From the NCBI RefSeq assembly GCF_048128805.1, contig NC_136006.1, forward strand, positions 4,321,815 to 4,385,814: a stretch of DNA of 64,000 bases, given 5' to 3'. Shown piece after piece: positions 13,581 to 22,190 of the stretch. A program made the translations under genes and the position numbers. The first letter of the stretch is position 1. Each line of letters opens with the position of its first letter. The notes under the pieces are model-generated. The model was given only the letters and a program-made list of their open reading frames with translations, ran no database searches and was not told the DNA's origin. Source of the DNA: Centroberyx gerrardi (Eukaryota; Chordata; Actinopteri; Beryciformes; Berycidae).

Positions 13581-16500
13581 AGGCCTGCGGTTCCTGGTGA
13601 GGCTGTGTACAGACATGGGATTGAAGGAAGTCCAAGAATACGCCACCAAGCTGAAGAAGGTGGAGAAGATGAAGGAGATCAGAGAGCAGGTACGTCTCCA
13701 CTGTCTGCCAGATGCTCAGTTAATTAAGAAATCATTTTAAAAATAATAATAATGATAAAAAAGCTTTTCCATTGTTTGGAATCAACAGAAGAAGAAGAAC
13801 TGGGTAGTTAGCATGAGCAGTGATAGCCACCATGGCTGAACAGACAGAGAGAAGAGAGAAACTCAAACTGCATCGACCGAAAATCCAAGCTCCGCCCACA
13901 CTGTTTGATTGACAGGTGGCATCTTGTTGTGTATTACCACTTTAAAGACCGAACACATTGGAAGCCATAACTCACAAATCTTTTGACATGTCTATTGTGC
14001 GCTGGCATCAGATTTAGATTGAACTACACCTTCTTCCAGTAGACCAGCTTGGAGATATAGTGTTCATTATGGTCATATCATACATCTGAGCAATTATAAT
14101 AAATAAGCCGCTTAGTTTGCAGTCATATGTTACAGAGCCTTCATCAGCGTTCATTAATCATCTTTTCCTCGTCCATGTCTTGGCTGCCGTCGTCTGTTTT
14201 ATTCCTGGACAACAACACGCTGATTGAAAACATACATGGTGTCCTTTTGCCACGAAATGGGTCAATGGTCACGGCGGTTTCCAGAAACTTCATGAAAACC
14301 AGCTGTTTCCCTCCTCTGTTGACGCTCCAGAAATCAGGCCGGGCTCAGAACAGACACGTTCAAGCGGTTTGACGCGCCACTTGACACCGGGTCACTGAAA
14401 ACAATTGGTGTGTTTGGGAAAATTAGATTATAAGTACCGCAGGTCTGATGCGGTCCATGAGTGTTCAAGTACAAGTGTCCTACAAACATCTGAATGGAGT
14501 GGAGCGGTAAGTGGGATGATAGCAGCCAGGATGATAATTGACTCCTCCTTTATCCTCTGATACTGGAAATGAACTCTTCATCATATTTTAGTTTTTCTGC
14601 AAAGCAAACTAAAAATATGCAAGTGGAGAAATGTGCTATTTTCAAAACGAACTCATGTAGCGTATACACAGATATGATTGGGTTAGGAAGATCTGATGCT
14701 AATCATTACACCCCCTAATATCTTCTGTCTTGACTTGCTCTTTTATACTCTCATCTTAAGTTTCTCTCTGCTTCACTCTTATTTATTTTCGTACCATTTC
14801 TTTGTCTCAAATGATCATTTTAAGGTCACAAGAATATTTTTTACATCTGTTGTCAAGGAGCTGTGACTCTGACCCTCGCACTTCTTTCTATTGGTTGCTT
14901 GTTATGTTGGTGATTTAGGAATTTAAGCTTATTCTACTGTTTTAAGTTGATCTGGATAAGACAGCCAGCCAAATGCCCAAAATATAACAGAATTTATATA
15001 AGGAGTGGTAACAGAAGCAATTGAACATTATAAAACAAAACAAAACAATTAAATACATTATAATAAACAACAAAACTGTGAGTTAAAACACATAACACAT
15101 CTGACCCAGCAGAGAGACAGTCACAGAGACAAGGAGCAGTCAGGAAACAACCTGTAAAAAACAAGAACAGAGTCCGATTGACTTGGATACCAGGTCTCTC
15201 ACAAAGGCCTTAAACTGGTTAATTGGGACGAGTCTTAATTTTTAGATCATTTTGCATTTAAATAGTAGGTGCTGACACCATAAAGGATTTCTCATCTTCC
15301 TATCTTCAGCTACAGTGGTTCTTAAACTGCGGTATCATCACCCAAAATGGATGAACAAGAGAAGCAGTGTTTCCTTAAGCCTCGGTGTCAAAGGTCAGAG
15401 ACTTGAATGTTTGATGTGAGTCCCGGGCTGGAGAGGTTTTTAACGCAGAGACTCGGTCCAGGAGAGCGGAGCCGTGCGCCTCGGGCCTGAGGAGACGCTC
15501 CTCTGAGCCAGGGACGGACCGGCAGAACGACAGCTCAGCCAATCACAACCAGCTGCTCCTGAGTCAGATACTCAGTNNNNNNNNNNNNNNNNNNNNNNNN
15601 NNNNNNNNNNNNNNNNNNNNNNNNNNNNNNNNNNNNNNNNNNNNNNNNNNNNNNNNNNNNNNNNNNNNNNNNNNNNNNNNNNNNNNNNNNNNNNNNNNNN
15701 NNNNNNNNNNNNNNNNNNNNNNNNNNNNNNNNNNNNNNNNNNNNNNNNNNNNNNNNNNNNNNNNNNNNNNNNNNNNTAGCGTAAGATAGCGACTGATACG
15801 TACTGAGTTCCCAGTTGGAATCAAACCCCCAAACTGTAACAGCTGTTAGTGAGTAAATCAGGACTACTGACAGGATTACCTACGATCATTTCCGTCAGTC
15901 TTCATCCACATGCCTTCATCATCATCTTTTTCTTCTGTCTTTTTTTGTTAACGTGTGTGTCACTGCTTCCCTCTCTTGCTCCCTCCTCCTCCTCCCTGCT
16001 GTTTCACATGCTGCTTGCAGCAGCGGTCGCTCCACGCCCGTCCTCTCCTCTCCCAATGAAGGCCAGCATCCCGGGATATTCCTCCTTACTTCCACACGAG
16101 GAGTCCTGAGTAGAGTAGAGTAGAAGGCTGTAGACGTGTGTGCTGTGAAACCCCCAATTGTAGTTTTTTAGCGCCCCCTTTCCAAGAGGAAATTGTTTGG
16201 AAAATCCTAGCAGTATTAGTGGTAGGACACAGATGTGAGGTTGGGAGTGGACGACAATTTGTCATTTTACACATTAAAAATCCTCATATTACACATGAAT
16301 CTTTCACATGAATTCCTGCATCCTGTCCTTGGCTTTTACTTCACGATCACAGTGCCTTGGACATTTTGTAAGCTTGAGTGGGGTTAAATGCTAAATCTTC
16401 CTCCCTCATTTCTCTTTCTCCCCGTTAAATGATACATTCTGAATCCTTCGGGGAGTGACAGTATCCCGATAGGTCGGTAGGATGAGTGTGTTTCAGAGCG

Positions 16501-19500
16501 CTGAGTGCTTCAGGTCATGACAGTCAGTGGAAAACACAAACTTTTCCACTTTAGATATCGAGCTCTTCCACTTCAGATCCAAAAACAAATGGGGACAAAT
16601 AGTGCTTTTCTGAGCTGGGCTCTCTGCCACTGGAAAGCTGGCTCATCAGCGTGCTTTGAGACATTGCAGAGACGATCCAGATGAAGTTAGCGAGCGGTGC
16701 CAAAAAACTTTAACGAGCCCCAGCTTTATCTCCGCTGTGCAGCTGAAGGCCTGCAGTGTGCCGCAGTCATCAGCTACAGCAGGTGCACCTGCTAATGTGT
16801 CTGCTGCTCCGCCCTGCCAGGACCTCCGTCTCCGATACTCCCCGGTGGCTTGATGAATTAGATTAGGAAAATCTCAAACGGTGTGTTGTGCTTTTAATGT
16901 CTCGTAATTTTTCCAACGCCAGAAGTGAAACCGGATATGTTAAAAGGAACATTTGTTGGAAGCTTTTTCAGCATTTGTCAGGCATGTTAGTTCCTTTATT
17001 TCCCTGAATGCTTAGTATCAAGCAGGTCAGTGCTGTTCAGATGTGTTTTTTGTGTGCTAAATGCTTTTCTTACTTCCTTATGGCACCTCAGATGTGGATA
17101 TCAAAGCAGGTGAGAGAGGTTATAAAATGACTACAGAATGAGTTCTCATCAGCACACATCAGATTCTTATTTCCCTCTGTGCCATATCTGATCTGCGCTG
17201 TTTCTTATTGTGTGCAATGCTTTACAGTACGACTCTTTCTCTCATTCTTTCTTTCTGTCTGTTTCTCATCGCTCTCCCTTCCTCATCTGTCTTTTGACTG
17301 TATTTCTCTCTCTCTCTGCTGCTGCCCAGGTTTCTCACTCTGAGACTAAGCAGCCGCAGTCCGCTGCTGGACTCGGGCAGAGGTACGTGACGCTACAGCT
17401 CCCAAGATAACATGCAACACGTAGGTCTGTAGGATTGTGCTTCTGGCCACTCGTACATGAGAAAAACTACAAAGCGGTTCATTTTATTTTCAGGAATTTC
17501 TTATTTTTTGCCATTCCAAACAGAGTACTTGACAAAGGAAACATACGTGATGATTCAAAAGTTCAGTGTGAAACTGAGAAAAACGGCTTTCACGTTTTTT
17601 CTTTTTTACTGCCAGAGCCAAAGGACTTGTCAAAGTATCTTTGAAAATGGGCTGTTTTGTTGACTTAGTTCTATTTGCAAATCCCCCTACCACTTAAAAC
17701 AGTGCATTTTTCATTACGCACTAACACAGCAGCATTGTCCCTCAGAATAGTTTTTGCACTGGTGAACACAGGTTAGTAAGGCCATTGTACAGTAAAGCAA
17801 AACTGAGCTGCTTCAGGTTCACAGCAGCCCCAGAAAGCTCCTGACAGGCTGCTGTGATCGTGGATCTGCTCCTCCTCCCCTCCCTCCTCCCCTCCTCTCC
17901 TCCTCCTCCCCTCCTCCCTCCCTCCCCTTCCCCTCCCCTCCCTCCTCCTCCTCTCCTCCTCCCTCCCCTCCTCCCCTCCTCCTCCTCCCTCCTCTCCCTC
18001 CCCTCCTCCCCTCCTCCCCTCTCCCCTCCTCCCCTCCTCCTCCTCTCCCCCTCCTCCTCCTCTCCCCCTCCTCCCCTCCTCCTCCCCTCCTCCCCTCCTC
18101 CTCCTCTCCTCCTCCTCCCCTCCTCTCCTCCTCCCCTCCTCCCCTCCTCCCCTCCTCCTCCTCTCCCCCTCCTCCTCCTCTCCCCCTCCTCCCCTCCTCC
18201 CCTCCTCCTCCCCTCCTCCCCTCCTCCTCCTCTCCTCCTCCCCCCCCTCCTCCCCTCCTCCCCTCCTCCCCTCCTCCTCTCCACCTCCCCTCCTCCCCTC
18301 CTCTCCTCCTCTCCTCCTCCCCCCCTCCTCCCCTCCTGTCAGTGTTTACACTGAGCACTCTGGCAGACGGGGAGGGAGCGGTCGCTCACATCGCTTTCGG
18401 ATATTTGAGAAAACCTCGAACGCACCTGAGAGTTTTCCCTCTTTTCTGTAAAGTCTGCATATTTGCGGCGCTGCACCGTGTGACCCGGGGCGTCGGGACG
18501 GCCCGGCGCGGCTCAGTTTGTTTTCTCACGCGTCCGAACCTGCGTCACTCTTTGATGTGAAGTGGGTGAAACCGCCGTCTGGGAGGCAGACAGAGTCAAC
18601 CTGTGCTGCTCGACAGTTATTTCCCTCACTGATCTATCTCATCTATTTTTGTCATTTTTTTCTCTTCTGTGTTTTATCGTCTCATTTTTGTCGTCTTTTT
18701 GCGCCTGTGCAAATAAATACATTCATTCAACTTAGGGTTCGACAGATATGGGTCTTTGAAGGCTGTTACCGATAGTGATATCTGTACTAAAGCTGCTGAT
18801 AGCCAATATCTTGTGCTGAAATTCAATATATTTTACATTTTTTTTACTGTTTTCATGCTCAAAGCATTTTCCAAAAGAGTACCGAAAGGCTTTTTTCGAA
18901 AAGAGAGTGAGCCAGAAAGTGATTTCTGAAAGCCAGAAAGTTGAGTCACTGGATCCATCAACAACCCTATCAACCCCCAAAGATATATTCTGGGCATTGT
19001 GTGCTATGGAGGAGTGAAAACTTGATTTATTGCCCTTGTGGAAACTATTTCACGCGGTCAAATTTTGCAGCACTAGCTTCAAGTCGGGCTTCCAACCTGT
19101 GTTATGTCATCCCTCTTTCCTTTCTTTCCCTTTCTGTGTGTTATAAAGCAGAAGTGCCGTGTAGACGACGCTGGAAAAAAAAATGTGAGAGATTTCCATT
19201 TTCCAGTGCAGAGCTCAGTTAGCGCTGAGGGAGATGTTGGAGTGTGAGGGAGAGGAGGATCGTTCCTTCTCCTTCCTGTTTTTCTGCTGTCCGTAGTCTC
19301 CAAGGCTACCTGGCTGCCAGATGTTATCTCTGTCTGTCCTTCAGTCTGCTAGACCGCCCTGTCAGCCTGGAACACACACACACACAAAACATATTCATTA
19401 CATTTTAGGCTCTTAGCTGGTTCTCTCATACAGCGTAACTCACAGTCTTGCTCAAGGACCCACAGCTGTTGCAGGGATTGAACCTGTGACCTTTTAGTTA

Positions 19501-20138
19501 CAGGACAGTCTCTCTATCTGCTAGGCCATCCTGCTGCCCCTTCACACACACACAAAGACACACACACACACACACACACATACAGCAACATACTATCACA
19601 GTTAAAACCTTGTATCCCCAAAATGTCAACTTTAACTAAGACAAACAGCTGTGTTTTCATCATGTATTTTTGAGTTTATCCAATGTGTTTTGAAAGGGTT
19701 TCTATTGGGACTGAACAATATTTGTACATATATTTCCAAACGTTTGTGTGCAATTTTCAACCTTTTCACGATTTGGCAATGATCTGTGTCTGTGTGAATA
19801 TCGCTGTTATGTAAAAACCTTGCAACTCCGATTCTGAAGAATTGAAGGCTCACATCGTCTTCTGTGGGTTTAAAAACATCGACAACCCCTCGGTCTTATG
19901 ACAGCTCTACACAATCACTGTACTGTCTGGATCAGCTGCCATTTGACATTTGTGACATTTGTTGTGGTGCAGAATCATCTTCTGCTGTAGAGTTACACGG
20001 CCTGGACTAGTTATCAGCAGACGCCGTATTGAACACCGACCAACATCTTTAATTACAATTTAGAAATGAAGGTCTGGAAAAAATCTGGAAGTTTGAAAAG
20101 GAAAATGTGTAGGAGTCCTGCACATGTTGTAACATGTT

Positions 20139-20183
<45 letters not shown>

Positions 20184-20334
20184 AGATGAGGTGAAAGTTG
20201 CTTCAAAGAACTTCAGCAAGTCGGACTGATGTTGATCCAACCGTGAAACACATTGCAACATAACATCTGAATTCTAAATATGTGATGCTTTAAAAAGGTC
20301 ATGAGCCTGACCCGACTGTTCATTTGCTAATCTT

Positions 20335-20432
<98 letters not shown>

Positions 20433-21550
20433 ACAGTGGCCACAGCAGCCAGGGAGCCAGCGCCAAGGGGGAGCGGCTGAGCTCCAAGCTGAAGTCACTT
20501 CCTGGTTCCCATGAGCCGTACGAGGCCAGCAGCCAGAAAGACCTGGGTGAGTCTCTCTCTCTCTCTCTCTCGCTCTCTCGCTCTCTCTCTCTCTCGCTCT
20601 CTCCCCATTTCCTAATGAGTAAAACCCAGAGGTGTGACCAAGTCAACTTTGTTCGAGTCCCAAGTCAGTCTCAAGTCGTGAGGCAGAACAAATCAAGAGT
20701 CCAGTATCAATTTAATATCTTAAAGAACACTAAATATCTAGGACTTTTCAATGCAGTATGGTTTTAATAGGATAAAAACTTGGTAAGAGCATCATGAGTT
20801 TGATTTCTATAATCAGTTTCAACTTCAATAAATTCAATCATTCCATACAAATTCAGAAAACAGAATTTAAATTCAGTCGTCCGCTGGAACAAATCTCATC
20901 ACTTTCAATCTAAGTCATTTACACAAACACAAGATCTCAAGTCAAGACTTTAGAAACCTTTTCAAGTCATCAAACAAGGTTCCCCACGGGTCCTTGAAAT
21001 CCTTGAAAGTTTGTGAATTTGAGAAAAAAAATCAAGGCCTTGAAAGTTTTTGAAAATAGACATAAATAGACATGGGTCATTGAAAGTGCTTGAATTTATA
21101 TATTTTGTGCAAGAATAGAAATTGAAGTTCTTTTTAATTGTTGTCTGTGAGCTTCTGTAAAGCCTGCTAGTTCTCATTATAAAAATTCTGAGTGTTGTAA
21201 CAGTAATTAATTGATCCGTGTCTCAAACTATGCTGTGTTGGGTAGTTGAATTTGAGGGAATTGGGCCTGGAAAGTCCTTGAAAAGTCCTTGAATTTGATG
21301 TTTAAGAAGGTGTGGGAACCCTGATCAAAGTACAAGTCAGAGTCGAGTCCCAAGTCACCAGAACCCGAGTCAGGTCTCGTCTCAGGCAGGTAAAGCTGTG
21401 AGTGGTAAAACCTTCCTCCTCTGTGCAGATGCGTCCTATGTGGATCCTCTGGGGCCTCAGACGGAGCGGCCGAAGACGGCGGCCAAGAAGCGTCAGGAGG
21501 ACGACGACTTTGCAGACGAAGAGCTGGGAGACGACCTGCTGCCCGAGTAG
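154..21550 (+). CDS. ift88: ift88, intraflagellar transport protein 88 (TPR protein; 5' end outside window)
   Basis: This gene encodes a core subunit of the IFT-B complex, which moves cargo along the ciliary axoneme and is needed to build cilia (family knowledge). Seventeen exons are placed: 154-244, 1170-1274, 3281-3383, 4158-4504, 5168-5238, 5779-5865, 6690-6789, 9402-9488, 9691-9877, 10356-10464, 11288-11438, 12405-12520, 12989-13041, 13386-13451, 13583-13689, 20433-20546 and 21429-21550. They give about 671 residues. The vertebrate protein is about 820-830, so roughly 150 N-terminal residues lie left of the window. Tetratricopeptide-type helices run through most exons, for example NPAALINKGNTVF and YEKAAEFYKEALRNDSS. 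The tail is acidic and ends GDDLLPE then TAG. Every junction keeps phase except between 13689 and 20433, where a short basic/serine-rich exon is expected and not seen. That intron contains the assembly gap. One intron (10465-11287) looks U12-type. Confidence 0.97.
245..1169. other. ift88 intron with a probable LINE 3' remnant
   Basis: At about 735-1095 there is (AGAAT)n-like sequence followed by ctttattatccccaaggggc, a motif typical of the antisense 3' ends of teleost LINEs. The rest is unremarkable. A (TG)n run is at about 1135-1157. Confidence 0.4.
1170..1274 (+). CDS. ift88: ift88 exon
   Basis: Thirty-five complete codons, starting ALEKAKEAGRKERALVRQRE and ending NLDLTYS. The donor is gtaagt. 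The acceptor ttactctag sits just after a (TG)n run at about 1135-1157. Confidence 0.96.
1354..1928 (+). mobile_element. TTAA-flanked non-autonomous DNA element (copy 1)
   Basis: Inverted ends TTAAAGGACAAATCCACCC and GGGTGGATTTTTCCTTTAA are each bounded by TTAA, a piggyBac-like target. It contains a short open frame with [18 protein letters not shown], also present in the copies near 28.3 and 54.5 kb. Function as a protein is unlikely. Confidence 0.75.
2297..2648. mobile_element. MITE with TAGGGCTGGGCGATA ends
   Basis: Begins TAGGGCTGGGCGATATGG and ends CACCCAGCCCTA. The interior is AT-rich with ATCACGATA motifs. Related diverged copies lie at about 2820-3124, 3467-4086, 6338-6604 (reversed), 25039-25410 (reversed) and 55733-56155. 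Confidence 0.7.
3281..3383 (+). CDS. ift88: ift88 exon (TPR)
   Basis: Reads VLFNLANQYANNDMYPEALN, a TPR helix pair, and ends KMFSNA plus one base of a Gly codon. Acceptor gcggtccag, donor gtgaga. Confidence 0.96.
3467..4086. mobile_element. diverged MITE of the 2297 family, probably carrying an insertion
   Basis: Starts near the motif catatggttgaaatcaatat and ends attatcgcccggcccc, only about 70 bases before an ift88 exon. About 250 bases near 3660-3905 have no match in the other copies. Confidence 0.55.
4158..4504 (+). CDS. ift88: ift88 exon (long TPR exon)
   Basis: The longest ift88 exon here (347 bp) covers several TPR helices, for example NIYFKQKNYPKAIKFYRMAL and GQYSDAITSFEHIM, and ends DEDDKYIPSN. 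It is noticeably more GC-rich than the flanking introns. Acceptor cccccgcag, donor gtgagt. Confidence 0.97.
4520..4960. repeat. dispersed repeat, inverted partner at 13775-13945
   Basis: Contains cacctgtcaatcaaacggtg, tgggcggagcttgg and tcatggcggctatcgctgct. The reverse complement of these words is found in the large ift88 intron at 13775-13945. Confidence 0.6.
5168..5238 (+). CDS. ift88: ift88 exon
   Basis: Reads DDTRTNMVIEAIKNDRLHQM and ends with two bases of an Arg codon. Acceptor ctctttcag, donor gtaaga. A 280-bp TTC repeat lies in the intron that follows. Confidence 0.95.
5371..5650 (+). repeat. (TTC)n microsatellite with ATA/CTC interruptions
   Basis: About 280 bases of TTC with regular TTCATATTC interruptions in an ift88 intron. 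Open frames on both strands here are a by-product of the triplet repeat. Confidence 0.97.
5779..5865 (+). CDS. ift88: ift88 exon
   Basis: Reads KALAEKFIMTSAKLIAPAIE and ends with the first two bases of a Trp codon. The donor gtttgt is weak. Acceptor ctacacag. Confidence 0.94.
6338..6604. mobile_element. diverged MITE of the 2297 family, reversed
   Basis: Begins agggccgggagataattcaa and ends near catatcgtgatgggcc. Same internal words as the other copies. Confidence 0.55.
6690..6789 (+). CDS. ift88: ift88 exon
   Basis: The split Trp codon is completed here, then CVDMVKSSQYVELANDLEIN. The exon ends QRDCNQ|gtcagt. The acceptor gttttttag follows a T-rich tract. Confidence 0.95.
7149..7551. mobile_element. 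hAT-like MITE (caaggtccccacgggtcctt family)
   Basis: Ends are aaggtccccacgggtccttg and aggtgtgggaaccctg. The same family is inserted at 20975-21323. It lies in the 2.6-kb ift88 intron 6790-9401. Confidence 0.65.
8224..8475 (+). mobile_element. tRNA-derived SINE
   Basis: A B-box-like ggtttgaatcc is at about 8271-8281, followed by ttgagcaaggcatttaacct, wording common in teleost SINEs, and an AT-rich tail. The A box is degraded. Confidence 0.5.
9008..9270. mobile_element. possible hAT-like MITE
   Basis: Ends look like cagggttcttacat and gtagggaccctg in inverted orientation. No clear target duplication. Confidence 0.4.
9402..9488 (+). CDS. ift88: ift88 exon
   Basis: Twenty-nine codons, AVETLKTFEKKDSRVKSAAA then TNLSFLYFL. 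Acceptor tcctaccag, donor gtaagg. Confidence 0.96.
9691..9877 (+). CDS. ift88: ift88 exon (TPR)
   Basis: Contains two TPR units, with YNPAALINKGNTVFVRQDYE and YEKAAEFYKEALRNDSSCTE. It ends CTG G|gtaaca. Acceptor cccctcgcag. Confidence 0.97.
10356..10464 (+). CDS. ift88: ift88 exon before the U12-type intron
   Basis: Reads LTYKKLNRLEEALDCFLKLH and ends MYQLAN plus CT of a Leu codon. The exon stops at 10464 because CT joins C at 11288 to give Leu and restores frame. The donor is gtatcct. Confidence 0.94.
10465..11287 (+). other. ift88: U12-type intron in ift88
   Basis: The donor reads GTATCCTAC and the branch site TCCTTGAC is at 11269-11276, with its branch A about 12 bases before the acceptor CAG at 11285-11287. 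Both match the minor-spliceosome consensus and the spacing is right. A SINE-like tRNA-derived segment (about 11061-11240) ends some 30 bases before the branch site. Confidence 0.85.
11061..11240 (-). mobile_element. tRNA-derived SINE fragment, reversed
   Basis: The motifs gggaatcaaaccagcaacct and tccagtcataaaccctcttc are the reversed B-box region of a common teleost SINE. It sits in the U12-type ift88 intron. Confidence 0.5.
11288..11438 (+). CDS. ift88: ift88 exon after the U12-type intron (TPR)
   Basis: Reads YELLEDPQQAIEWLMQLISV and continues to GDKSQAFQYYYE. The donor gtacag gives a phase-0 end. The acceptor is cctgcccag. Confidence 0.96.
11439..12404. other. ift88 intron, nothing recognised
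   Basis: About 970 bases of AT-rich sequence. I see no gene, repeat with definable ends or RNA. Confidence 0.6.
12405..12520 (+). CDS. ift88: ift88 exon (TPR)
   Basis: Reads SFRYFPSNIDVIEWLGAYYI and then the TPR helix QFCEKAIQYFERATLIQ. Acceptor tctgtccag, donor gtaagt. Confidence 0.96.
12521..12988. other. ift88 intron, nothing recognised
   Basis: Unremarkable intronic sequence. The 3' end is a normal pyrimidine-rich acceptor. Confidence 0.6.
12989..13041 (+). CDS. ift88: ift88 small exon
   Basis: A 53-bp exon reading PTQVKWQLMVASCYRRS. Acceptor attcctcag, donor gtaaaa. It is in phase with both neighbours. Confidence 0.94.
13386..13451 (+). CDS. ift88: ift88 exon (TPR)
   Basis: Reads NYQKALETYKDIHRKFPENV. 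Its acceptor pyrimidine tract is a (CTT)n microsatellite (about 13349-13381) ending cacag. Donor gtaagt. Confidence 0.95.
13583..13689 (+). CDS. ift88: ift88 exon
   Basis: Reads LRFLVRLCTDMGLKEVQEYA and ends KKVEKMKEIREQ at phase 0. The acceptor is a (TG)n run followed by tccag. Donor gtacgt. Confidence 0.96.
13775..13945. repeat. inverted partner of the 4520 repeat
   Basis: Carries ccaagctccgcccacactgt and ttgattgacaggtggc, the reverse complement of the copy at about 4600-4745. Confidence 0.6.
13946..15576. other. left part of the 6.7-kb ift88 intron, nothing recognised
   Basis: No open frame with family similarity. The last 170 bases before the gap are GC-rich (ctcggtccaggagagcggag), unlike the rest of the intron. 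Confidence 0.5.
15577..15776. other. assembly gap (200 N)
   Basis: Exactly 200 N, the usual form of a scaffold gap of unknown true length. It lies in the ift88 intron where a coding exon is missing. Confidence 0.98.
15777..17329. other. right of the gap, nothing recognised
   Basis: Intronic sequence without clear genes. The 18 bases at 17091-17108 are framed by ctcag and gtgaga and could be mistaken for a microexon. Confidence 0.5.
17330..17382 (+). other. possible extra or alternative ift88 exon
   Basis: A 53-bp segment has an excellent acceptor (tctctctctctctgctgctgcccag) and a good donor (AG|gtacgt). In the frame that joins the next exon correctly it reads SSRSPLLDSGR and runs into DSGHSS. 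Used alone after 13689 it breaks frame. It would work only with another exon of length 2 mod 3, which could be in the gap. I see no homology proof. Confidence 0.28.
17868..18338 (+). repeat. 470-bp polypyrimidine (CCTCCTCC) tract
   Basis: Almost pure C/T on the plus strand, made of ctcctcccctcctcc-type units. It lies in an ift88 intron, so the RNA strand is pyrimidine and the template is G-rich. Confidence 0.97.
18339..20336. other. ift88 intron with small repeat remnants
   Basis: Holds a reversed tRNA-SINE fragment at about 19430-19540 (gggattgaacctgtgacctt), CA runs at 19560-19580 and 20143-20181, and a gttaccgatagtgatatctg MITE-like fragment near 18735-18960. No gene seen. Confidence 0.5.
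20337..20429 (+). repeat. (GT)46 microsatellite at the ift88 acceptor
   Basis: A pure GT run of 93 bases followed at once by CAG and the exon at 20433. Confidence 0.98.
20433..20546 (+). CDS. ift88: ift88 penultimate exon
   Basis: Reads SGHSSQGASAKGERLSSKLK and then PGSHEPYEASSQKDL, the low-complexity C-terminal region of IFT88. A (GT) run of about 46 units (20337-20429) lies directly against the CAG acceptor. Donor gtgagt. The exon needs one base (G) from a preceding exon that is not found. Confidence 0.95.
20627..21391 (+). mobile_element. CAGAGGTG-type element, copy A, split by a MITE
   Basis: Starts cagaggtgtgaccaagtcaa and matches copy B (about 31571-32095) closely over several hundred bases. 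It is interrupted at 20975-21323. The right end is truncated just before the last ift88 exon. Confidence 0.75.
20975..21323. mobile_element. hAT-like MITE nested in copy A
   Basis: Ends caaggttccccacggg and gtgtgggaaccctg, flanked by the direct repeat ATCAAA (20969-20974 and 21324-21329). Copy B keeps the uninterrupted site tcatcaaagtacaag at about 31976-31990. Confidence 0.85.
21429..21550 (+). CDS. ift88: ift88 last coding exon
   Basis: Reads ASYVDPLGPQTERPKTAAKK followed by an acidic stretch EDDDFADEELGDDLLPE and TAG at 21548-21550. This terminal sequence is diagnostic of IFT88. Acceptor ctctgtgcag. Confidence 0.98.
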
Positions 21551-21558
21551 CTGCTCCG

Positions 21559-21625
21559 CCCTCCGCCCTCCACCTCCACCTCCGCCTCCGCCTCCACCTC
21601 CACCTCCGCCTCCGCCTCCACCGTC
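21559..21625 (+). repeat. CCACCT/CCGCCT tandem repeat in the ift88 3' UTR
   Basis: Hexamer-based repeat (cacctccacctccgcctccg) beginning only nine bases after the stop codon. Confidence 0.9.
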
Positions 21626-22190
21626 CTGACACACTCACACAGGAACATCCCAGATTAAAACACAGAAATTCAACTAACATGCCTTTGTCAGGGATAAAAA
21701 CTTTTTGGAATACTCTCATTTACATCAAAGCTATGAATGCTGATGCTGTCTTGTTATTCAACTTCAGCTGTAAACAATTTTTCCTGTTTACCTCGCAGTG
21801 GTTTCCTTAAATCTGGGTCACGACTTGTGAAAAATCTGTTTTCTAGCTCCTCTCACGTTTTTTTCATATCCGTACAACAGAGAATATTCCACTCTGTAAA
21901 AGGGATTAATGTAGGAAAGCACTCTTGTGATTGGGAGGAGGCGGTTCTGTTTCATCACCTGGGAACCTTCTGGAAACTCCAGCAGCTTTATACACCTAAC
22001 TTCAGAGGAACCGGATCCATTTCAGGTCCTGGTCTGGTACTTTTTTTAGTACTTGAGTCAAGTCTGTTTATTTGCAATACAGTATTTATTTTAGTTTTTC
22101 TGGCCTCTTGTTGGTTCATTGTTTTGTGATAAATGTATAAGTTTCTTGTCTAGTAAAACTTTGAATGTACTTGTAAAGCTATTTTCTACT

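Noticed and set aside
15564..15824. Open frame across the run of N
   Set aside because: The translation is of unknown bases in an assembly gap.
17091..17108. 18-base microexon between ctcag and gtgaga
   Set aside because: It keeps phase 0, but the peptide (MWISKQ) has no resemblance to IFT88 and it does not solve the phase problem of the missing exon.
17742..18358. Gly/Arg/Glu-rich and Pro/Ser/Leu-rich open frames
   Set aside because: They arise from the CCTCC polypyrimidine tract, and no family similarity is visible.
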